Shown here: positions 22,465 through 27,361 of the stretch, piece after piece
How the letters are laid out: each line of letters opens with the position of its first letter
How positions within the stretch are numbered: the first letter of the stretch is position 1
Notes under the pieces: model-generated
The model's input: only the letters and a program-made list of their open reading frames with translations
Databases searched by the model: none
What the model was told of the DNA's origin: nothing
Program-made: the position numbers and the translations under genes
DNA from: CAYUNA01 sp047629355
Lineage (GTDB): Bacteria > Bacteroidota > Bacteroidia > Chitinophagales > Saprospiraceae
Assembly: GCA_047629355.1 (NCBI GenBank)
Contig: JBLHWU010000067.1
Span: forward strand, 1 to 27,361
Length of the DNA stretch: 27,361 nucleotides
Direction: 5' to 3'

Positions 22465-25035
22465 CTACTCGACTTTCCCCTTTCGAAACAACATATCCGC
22501 CCCCATCAAAATCTTATTCTTCAATCTAAAATTATAATCCGGTCGAGCTGCTAAAAAATCACGAACCGTCTGACCCGCAACTTTCGATTGATACCCCGCC
22601 AACGTCACCGAAATCCAACGACGCGGAAAGAAAATATCGCCCGTCACTTGAATTTCTTCCATCAACTCCAAACTTGGTAAAATGTACCGCTCAGAATTCT
22701 TTGCCCGTAGCGGATGATGCAAATATTCTAGAGCTTGCAAAACCCAAGATTCGTGGTTGCGATTGTCCTTATTTTTCAAGGTTTCAAAAAAGGCATCACG
22801 CTCCTCTGCGTCATCAGAAAGTGCTGGAATCACAAACGACATCTCCAATTTTCTATCTGGATTTTCTAAACGAGAAAGTTGAAGGGCTAAAATTTCAGAC
22901 GCATCTTTGACATCCCGCACCGCTAATTCATACGCCAATTTAGTTCGGTCGCTTTTTGACAATTCTAAATCTTTAATCTCCCAATCGCCTTGCCACAATT
23001 GCCGCAGTTTTTGCACACCTCTATTGGAAAGAGCAATGGAAATATACGTATCTAGCAATGCTTTTTTCTGGCTCTGTTGTGTTGTTTCTTCCATTAAATC
23101 CCAAATAAGTGTTTCCCATTTCAAGGCAATTTCTTTTCGTTTTTCAGGTGAAATAAACCCCCAAAACACCGTTTTCAAATAATCCAGTCGACTATCCAAC
23201 CCCAATGATTCGCGCTCTTTTGGCAAATCATTTTCCAACATAATCAACATCGTCGCAGGGTCAATTTTTTGTCTCAAAAATGCTTCCCAAAGCGACAACC
23301 AAACAACACTCTTATGGTAATCATCTTCAATATTCTGGACGTTATTAGCGAGGTAACTTAGGCTTTCATCATCCAATTCAAAATAACCGTAGCCAATGCC
23401 TTTTCCGTTTGGAATGAGATAATCCGGTGCGGGTAAATCTCGCGTTTCGGTCATCGTCAGAGAACGATTATCGAGATTGACAGAAAAGTTGGTCGTCTTG
23501 CCATTTTTGACCATTAAAACTTCCAAATCTTGATCCCATAAATTCATTGTTGCTGTCGCATTTCGTTGGATTAATTGCAGGGAAGTAATCTTTCCACCGT
23601 CTCTTCTTAAATCAACTTCAACGTGCGGCATCTCCGCTTCTTTCACCCAAGTATTGCTCCATTTTGCCAAATCTCGCGGCGTTTTTTCATCCAAAATAGC
23701 AATCAAATCATCCCAAGTTGCATTGTCAAACGAGAACTTTTTTAAGTATTCTTGCATCCCATTTTGAAAATTCTCTTCGCCTAAAATCAATTCCAATTGT
23801 TTCATTACAATCGGTGATTTTTCATAAATCAAGCGACCATAAAGCGTACCTGCATCTTTCAAATTATCCAATTGCTGCTGAATCGGATGCGTGCCTTCCG
23901 AACGGTCTTCGCTATACGCAGCAGGATAATGGCGCAATAAAAATCGAAGGTCATGATTGATTTCTGGGAAGTTGGGGTTGACCATTTTTGCTGCCATGAA
24001 GTTCGCAAATACTTCTTTCAGCCACACATCATTGAACCAATCCATCGTCACTAAATCGCCAAACCAAAAATGCGCTGTCTCATGTGCAATCAAGGAATTT
24101 CGGCTCAATCGCTTGCTTTCCGTCGCCGTTTTTTCAAGCATTAACGAACGGGATTTATACGCAATCGCGCCAGGATGTTCCATGCCACCAAATTGAAAAG
24201 CAGGAATTAAGACGAAGTCAAATTTCTGAAAAGGCACCTCAATTTTTGTATAATTGACCAGCCAATCTAATGACTTTGCATGAAGGTCAAAAATTTCAGG
24301 TGTGTTGCGTTTTATTTTTTCAGCATCGGTTTCGCGGTGATACATATTCATCAGATGCCCGTTGACCGTTGCGGTTTCTAGTTCAAATTTTCCGACGACG
24401 AATGCGAATAAATAAGTGCTAATTGGCGCAGTTTTATTATAATCAAAAATCGTTTTTTCACCATCATCTGCCTCTTTTTTAATATTGTAATTGGCAACTG
24501 CTTTCCAATCCTTCGGAATCGACAAAGACAATTCATACGTCGCTTTTAAATTGGGTTGGTCAAAACAAGGAAACGCCGTATGCGCATTGGCTGGCACAAA
24601 TAAGGTGTATAAAAATTCCTCATTTCGATTCAATGCTTTTTCACCAGCAATAAACTCAATCGTAAATTCATTCTTTCCAATCGTCAAATGATGCTTTGGA
24701 ATGGTCAAATGCCCATTTTCAAAGTAAATCAACAGCGACGAACCGTTTTTAGCAATACTTTTCACATTTTCAGCGGGGACGTCGAAATCTAAAACAACAT
24801 TCGCGGTATCGGTCGATAAATCAAATGTAAGCTTTTCTGTTCCTATAATTGGAATAGATTTCTCTTTTGGAATATCAAAAAACAGGTTGTAATTGATATT
24901 TGAAATCGTCGCTTTTCGGTGGTCAGCGAGGATTTTGGGAATGCCCGATTCGGTCGATGTGATGTCCATTTGTTCTTCAGTTTGACAGGCTTGGATTAGG
25001 AAAATTAAAAAAAGAAAAGGATAGATTTTTTTCAT
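22465..25035 (-). CDS. M1 family aminopeptidase, lipoprotein
   Basis: This 856-residue zinc metallopeptidase of the gluzincin M1 family removes N-terminal amino acids from peptides. The N-terminus MKKIYPFLFLIFLIQAC has a lipobox, so C17 should be lipidated and the protein membrane-anchored. The exopeptidase motif is GGMEHPG (283-289, a GxMEN variant with H in place of N). The zinc site is HETAHFWFGD (H318, E319, H322) with E341 in NDVWLKEVFANF. A central beta domain and a helical C-terminal domain (ERAP1-like, about 540-856) follow, and total length fits the family. It is monocistronic, with a TATGTTTG element and a long palindrome just upstream. It probably works with the secreted S37-type peptidase in breaking down external peptides. 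No other M1 motif is missing. Confidence 0.93.
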   Translation of the reverse strand: MKKIYPFLFLIFLIQACQTEEQMDITSTESGIPKILADHRKATISNINYNLFFDIPKEKSIPIIGTEKLTFDLSTDTANVVLDFDVPAENVKSIAKNGSSLLIYFENGHLTIPKHHLTIGKNEFTIEFIAGEKALNRNEEFLYTLFVPANAHTAFPCFDQPNLKATYELSLSIPKDWKAVANYNIKKEADDGEKTIFDYNKTAPISTYLFAFVVGKFELETATVNGHLMNMYHRETDAEKIKRNTPEIFDLHAKSLDWLVNYTKIEVPFQKFDFVLIPAFQFGGMEHPGAIAYKSRSLMLEKTATESKRLSRNSLIAHETAHFWFGDLVTMDWFNDVWLKEVFANFMAAKMVNPNFPEINHDLRFLLRHYPAAYSEDRSEGTHPIQQQLDNLKDAGTLYGRLIYEKSPIVMKQLELILGEENFQNGMQEYLKKFSFDNATWDDLIAILDEKTPRDLAKWSNTWVKEAEMPHVEVDLRRDGGKITSLQLIQRNATATMNLWDQDLEVLMVKNGKTTNFSVNLDNRSLTMTETRDLPAPDYLIPNGKGIGYGYFELDDESLSYLANNVQNIEDDYHKSVVWLSLWEAFLRQKIDPATMLIMLENDLPKERESLGLDSRLDYLKTVFWGFISPEKRKEIALKWETLIWDLMEETTQQSQKKALLDTYISIALSNRGVQKLRQLWQGDWEIKDLELSKSDRTKLAYELAVRDVKDASEILALQLSRLENPDRKLEMSFVIPALSDDAEERDAFFETLKNKDNRNHESWVLQALEYLHHPLRAKNSERYILPSLELMEEIQVTGDIFFPRRWISVTLAGYQSKVAGQTVRDFLAARPDYNFRLKNKILMGADMLFRKGKVE

Positions 25036-25076
25036 TGCAAAAATGCTTAATGACGATTGATTTTATTTTGACTTTG

Positions 25077-25084
25077 CAAACATA
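25077..25084 (-). promoter_or_regulatory. Possible -7 element (TATGTTTG) for the M1 gene
   Basis: On the minus strand TATGTTTG matches TAnnTTTG, about 42 bases before the ATG. The near-perfect palindrome 25083-25145 begins exactly here and covers the whole -33 region. Confidence 0.4.
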
Positions 25085-25145
25085 AGTACTAAACCACAAT
25101 TATTCCTAGTTTTTAGAACTATGAATAATTGTGGTTTAGTACTTA
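25083..25145. repeat. 23-bp-arm perfect inverted repeat
   Basis: The arm 25083-25105 (TAAGTACTAAACCACAATTA then TTC) is the exact reverse complement of 25123-25145. The 17-base spacer itself contains TAGTT/AACTA (25107-25111 and 25117-25121), so nearly the whole 63 bases can fold as one stem. It lies between the M1 gene promoter and the orphan adhesin-domain fragment, and the first codons of that frame (MNNCGLV) are written by its right arm. Confidence 0.95.
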
Positions 25146-25375
25146 CCATTCATTTAGCGGATATCTTGGCAAGTGCAAGTGACAATTGTGACCTTATGCC
25201 AGGCGGTCAAGTAACACAAGATGCTTTCAACTGCGATGAATTAGATAAAATACGATTACTCGTTTCCGTGACAGACGAGAATGGTTTAACAGGTTCTTGT
25301 GAAGCAAATTTAACAGTTATTGATTTGATTGACCCCGATTTCTATGTAACGGCCAAATACAAATTAAAAAAGTAA
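25121..25375 (+). pseudogene. Orphan adhesin-domain fragment (HYR/Ig-like)
   Basis: The frame gives 84 residues. From about residue 9 on it reads HLADILASASDNCDLMPGGQ..FNCDELDKIRLLVSVTDENG..GSCEANLTVIDLIDPDF. This is the repeat unit of large extracellular HYR/Ig-like proteins of Bacteroidota (ASxSDNCgl..FxCdelg...V.VtDenGn..sCxAnVTVxDxxxPxF), which are normally hundreds of residues long with a signal peptide. Here there is no signal peptide, and the first residues are encoded by the palindrome, so this is best read as a stranded piece of a former giant gene. It is not expected to be secreted. A small expressed protein cannot be excluded. Confidence 0.65.
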
Positions 25376-25425
25376 ATGTATAGCTAAAAAAAATTAGGCG
25401 GTCAAAATACCACAAAATCCATCCC

Positions 25426-25523
25426 CCTAAGTTTGTCGTAAATGTTCTGTAGCATTAACATCCCACACAGGACTTGAGCGGAGTAATATATTAATGCACC
25501 AAAAAACTTACGACAGTCTTAGG
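25426..25523. repeat. Imperfect inverted repeat
   Basis: CCTAAGTTTGTCGTAA (25426-25441) mirrors TTACGACAGTCTTAGG (25508-25523) at 14 of 16 positions, and GCATTAA (25452-25458) mirrors TTAATGC (25491-25497) inside. It is a 98-bp non-coding element, possibly a MITE or a transposon remnant. Confidence 0.6.
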
Positions 25524-25552
25524 ACATCGGATTTCGAACTTCATTCAAGCAT

Positions 25553-25594
25553 GTTGCGCGCTACCTGCGGCGGCGGGGATGGGGTTATTGAAGA
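25553..25594 (+). repeat. Third copy of the GC-rich core of repeats A and B
   Basis: GTTGCGCGCTACCTGCGGCG followed by GCGGGGATGGGGTTATTGAAG resembles GTGCGCCTCGCCTGCGGCGA..GGGTGGGTTATTGAGGG of repeat A and the reverse complement of 22245-22273. Only the core is present, without the flanking hairpins. Confidence 0.6.
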
Positions 25595-25604
25595 TAAAAA
25601 ATAG

Positions 25605-25798
25605 GTAACTACTCAGGTGGTTTTTAGTCTATTTTTAGTTAAAAATAGTTAAAATAATGTCTTTTAAGTTACGTAAATGTTAAAAAAATGATTTTTTGTC
25701 AAAAATTTTAGAAAATTAGACAAATATCATTTTAAACAAAACTATAAATAACTGATAATCAATAAATTAAAGTACCTGAGCAGTTACAAAAATAGACT
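25605..25798. repeat. Nested inverted-repeat element
   Basis: GTAACTACTCAGGT (25605-25618) mirrors ACCTGAGCAGTTAC (25774-25787) with one mismatch. Inside, TGATTTTTTGTC (25689-25700) faces GACAAATATCA (25719-25729). AGTCTATTTTT (25626-25636) is mirrored by AAAAATAGACT at 25788-25798. It is AT-rich and non-coding, and ends about 105 bases upstream of the hydrolase gene. Together with the two preceding repeats it accounts for most of the 528-base gap 25376-25903. Confidence 0.65.
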
Positions 25799-25903
25799 TT
25801 TCAAATATTCTTTCAACTTTGAATGTTTTTTTGTGATTTTTGTCGGACTAACTAAAAACAACTGCCCACTAAGGAACACCTAGTAATTAATTAAAACTTC
25901 ATC

Positions 25904-26689
25904 ATGAAAAAACAAACAATCCTTTTCCTATTTCTAAATAGCCTAATCATGACTTCACTTACTGCCCAAGATTTGTCCCTTTTCAAAAAGGAAATGTTCA
26001 CAGAGAAAGGAGACACCCTACCCTATCGAATCCTTTTACCTAAAGATTTCAACCCAGAAAAAACGTACCCATTTTTATTATTTCTACACGGTGCAGGCGA
26101 GCGTGGTAAGGACAATGAAGCACAACTGACGCATGGGGCTGATTTGTTTTTGAAAGAAGAAAATCGGGAGAAATTTCCAGCAATTATAGTCTTTCCTCAA
26201 TGTGCGGAAGACAGCTATTGGAGTAGCGTTAACGTACAGCGAGAATCGGGCAATTATACTTGGACATATCCAGATAAAAAGCAAAAAAACCCCTCACTTG
26301 ATTTGGTAGAAGGCTTAATTTGTCAATTGAAAAAAACGTACAAAATCGACAAAAAAAGACTATACACCGTAGGCTTGTCGATGGGCGGCATGGGTACTTT
26401 TGAGATGGTTTGGAGGAATCCGAAAATGTTCGCCGCAGCAATGCCGATTTGTGGCGGCGCGAACCCAGCAATTGTGGGAAAACTAACGCGACCGGAGTGG
26501 TGGATTTTTCATGGAGAAGAAGATGCAGTTGTGCCTGTTCATTTATCGAAAGATATGCAAAAGGCATTGTTAGAAGTGGGCGCGACAGCGAAATTGACGC
26601 TTTATTCGGAAGTAAATCATGATAGTTGGACGAATGCGTTTGCGGAGGAATATTTCCTTTCTTGGTTGTTTTCAAAAAGGAGAGATTAG
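25904..26689 (+). CDS. Secreted alpha/beta hydrolase (esterase/prolyl-oligopeptidase-like)
   Basis: This 261-residue protein has a signal peptide (MKKQTILFLFLNSLIMTSLTAQ). It shows the single-domain feruloyl-esterase/PHB-depolymerase-like hydrolase pattern: an oxyanion segment FLHGAGERG (60-68), nucleophile elbow GLSMGGMG (S159), D207 in HGEEDAVVP and H239 in VNHDSW. The FPQCAEDSYW segment (97-106) is typical of Bacteroidota 'phospholipase/carboxylesterase' entries, often attached to polysaccharide or peptide degradation. The substrate is not predictable. There is no T9SS C-terminal domain, so it is likely periplasmic. The gene is solitary, with repeats upstream and an insertion-rich region downstream. 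Confidence 0.85.
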   Translation: MKKQTILFLFLNSLIMTSLTAQDLSLFKKEMFTEKGDTLPYRILLPKDFNPEKTYPFLLFLHGAGERGKDNEAQLTHGADLFLKEENREKFPAIIVFPQCAEDSYWSSVNVQRESGNYTWTYPDKKQKNPSLDLVEGLICQLKKTYKIDKKRLYTVGLSMGGMGTFEMVWRNPKMFAAAMPICGGANPAIVGKLTRPEWWIFHGEEDAVVPVHLSKDMQKALLEVGATAKLTLYSEVNHDSWTNAFAEEYFLSWLFSKRRD

Positions 26690-26732
26690 GATTTATTTTT
26701 TGAGAAAATATTAAGGTATTTTTAAAAATTAA

Positions 26733-26919
26733 GGCAACCGCATCAAAATCTTGAATTAGCTTTTAGCTAAAAAAGTGGGTGTATTTTCAATAGAGGTTTA
26801 CTAAATTTTCAAAATTTAGCAAATCGGTACTCAATCAATGATTACCAATTTGCTAAATCTCTAGGATTTAGTAATTTTTTGGACATAAATTCTACCTAAT
26901 TTATTTTGATGCGTTTGCC
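26733..26919. repeat. Element with 17-bp ends enclosing a 32-base-arm palindrome
   Basis: GGCAACCGCATCAAAAT (26733-26749) mirrors ATTTTGATGCGTTTGCC (26903-26919) with one mismatch. Inside, the arm 26798-26829 (TTACTAAAT..ATTTAGCAAATCGGTA) matches the inverse of 26843-26874 at about 25 of 32 positions across a 13-base loop. Each arm contains ATTTAGCAAAT or its complement. It is 187 bp long and non-coding, probably a non-autonomous mobile element. Confidence 0.75.
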
Positions 26920-27240
26920 CTATTTAAAATAGTTTGAAGCGAAAATTTATTAAATCTGTTAAGAAGTTGTTTGGAAATTTTCAACCAAAATATAAGTTAA
27001 TACGAAATATAATTTCGAATTATACAAATAAAACATACAAAACAGAATCATATTTCCAATTTTTATTTGGTGTATGTTTATTTTAACTCAATCAAAAATG
27101 TACCCCAAATGTTGTTTGCCTCAAAAGAATCATTTAATTGAAAGCAAAATTATATTCTGAAAAATAGATTTTTTGGCTATAAAATTTCTGGCGGTATATC
27201 AAATGTAATGCTTTGAAAAATGACAACGAAGACAAATTCA
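26920..27240. other. AT-rich non-coding stretch before the IS1-type gene
   Basis: No gene is visible. Small palindromes are present: TATAATT-TCG-AATTATA (27008-27024), and ACATACA (27033-27039) facing TGTATGT (27071-27077) with AT-rich extensions. The left end of the IS1-type element must lie in or near 27150-27240, but I could not define its terminal repeat without the other end. Confidence 0.5.
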
Positions 27241-27248
27241 TAACTTTG
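27241..27248 (+). promoter_or_regulatory. Possible -7 element (TAACTTTG) for the IS1-type transposase
   Basis: TAACTTTG matches TAnnTTTG, 22 bases before ATG 27270. A TTTG at 27212-27215 is 25 bases upstream, a little beyond normal -33 spacing. Confidence 0.4.
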
Positions 27249-27269
27249 TAGTAACCACACTCAAAGTTT

Positions 27270-27361
27270 ATGTATATATATTGTCCAAGTTGCCACAGCA
27301 CAAATATAAAAAAGAATGGTCATACTTATTATGGTAAGCAGAACCATCGTTGCAATTGCTG
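27270..27361 (+). CDS. IS1-type transposase, N-terminal fragment (cut by window edge)
   Basis: The first 30 codons read MYIYCPSCHSTNIKKNGHTY then YGKQNHRCNC. CPSC..N.KKNG....GKQ..RC..C is the zinc-finger start of IS1-family transposases (the InsA-like DNA-binding segment). The frame is open to the end of the window. The catalytic domain lies outside it, so completeness and whether one or two frames are used cannot be judged. Confidence 0.8.
   Translation, partial: MYIYCPSCHSTNIKKNGHTYYGKQNHRCNC

Noticed and set aside
26229..26675. 148-residue antisense frame within the hydrolase gene
   Set aside because: The sense strand carries the catalytic motifs GLSMGG, GEEDAVVP and NHDSW. The antisense frame has no independent support.

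Overview
The window is chromosomal DNA from a Bacteroidota bacterium, most likely of the Saprospiria (Saprospiraceae, Lewinella or Haliscomenobacter type). The reasons are a giant secreted protein ending in a type B gliding-motility/T9SS sorting domain, several TAnnTTTG-type promoter elements, a single bifunctional Rel enzyme, AT-rich DNA, and protein families that I know mainly from Bacteroidota. All family assignments come from reading the sequence, not from a database search.

Layout. The window opens in the tail of a transposase (1-198). Next come a 2342-residue T9SS-secreted repeat protein (344-7372), a converging small secreted protein (7425-8042, minus) and the (p)ppGpp synthetase/hydrolase rel (8239-10473). 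A repeat-dense stretch (10474-12142) surrounds an aldo/keto reductase. A small unknown protein follows, then a decayed two-gene HNH endonuclease module (12763-13590, minus). After that are a secreted S37-type peptidase (minus), a secreted protein of the family often labelled 'asparagine synthetase B' (plus), and a cluster of two DUF488 proteins plus a dual-OB-like protein (17092-19231). A sigma-54 two-component system (19228-22044, minus), an M1 aminopeptidase lipoprotein (22465-25035, minus), an orphan adhesin-domain fragment and a secreted alpha/beta hydrolase (25904-26689) complete the genes. The window closes in the start of an IS1-type transposase (27270-end).

Most ordinary genes fit a surface-active, polymer-degrading marine or wastewater bacterium: secreted peptidases and an esterase, a giant adhesin-like protein, stringent response and two-component control. 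The accessory signal is in three places. The first is the DUF488-DUF488-dual-OB cluster, whose biological role I do not know. The second is the HNH module, where each gene is interrupted once. The third is a rich set of folded intergenic repeats: two six-hairpin arrays of the same design, two copies of a roughly 140-bp structured repeat whose hairpins are kept by paired base changes, a terminal-inverted-repeat family found five times, and several long palindromes. These sit beside gene starts and in places appear to replace or overlap promoters.
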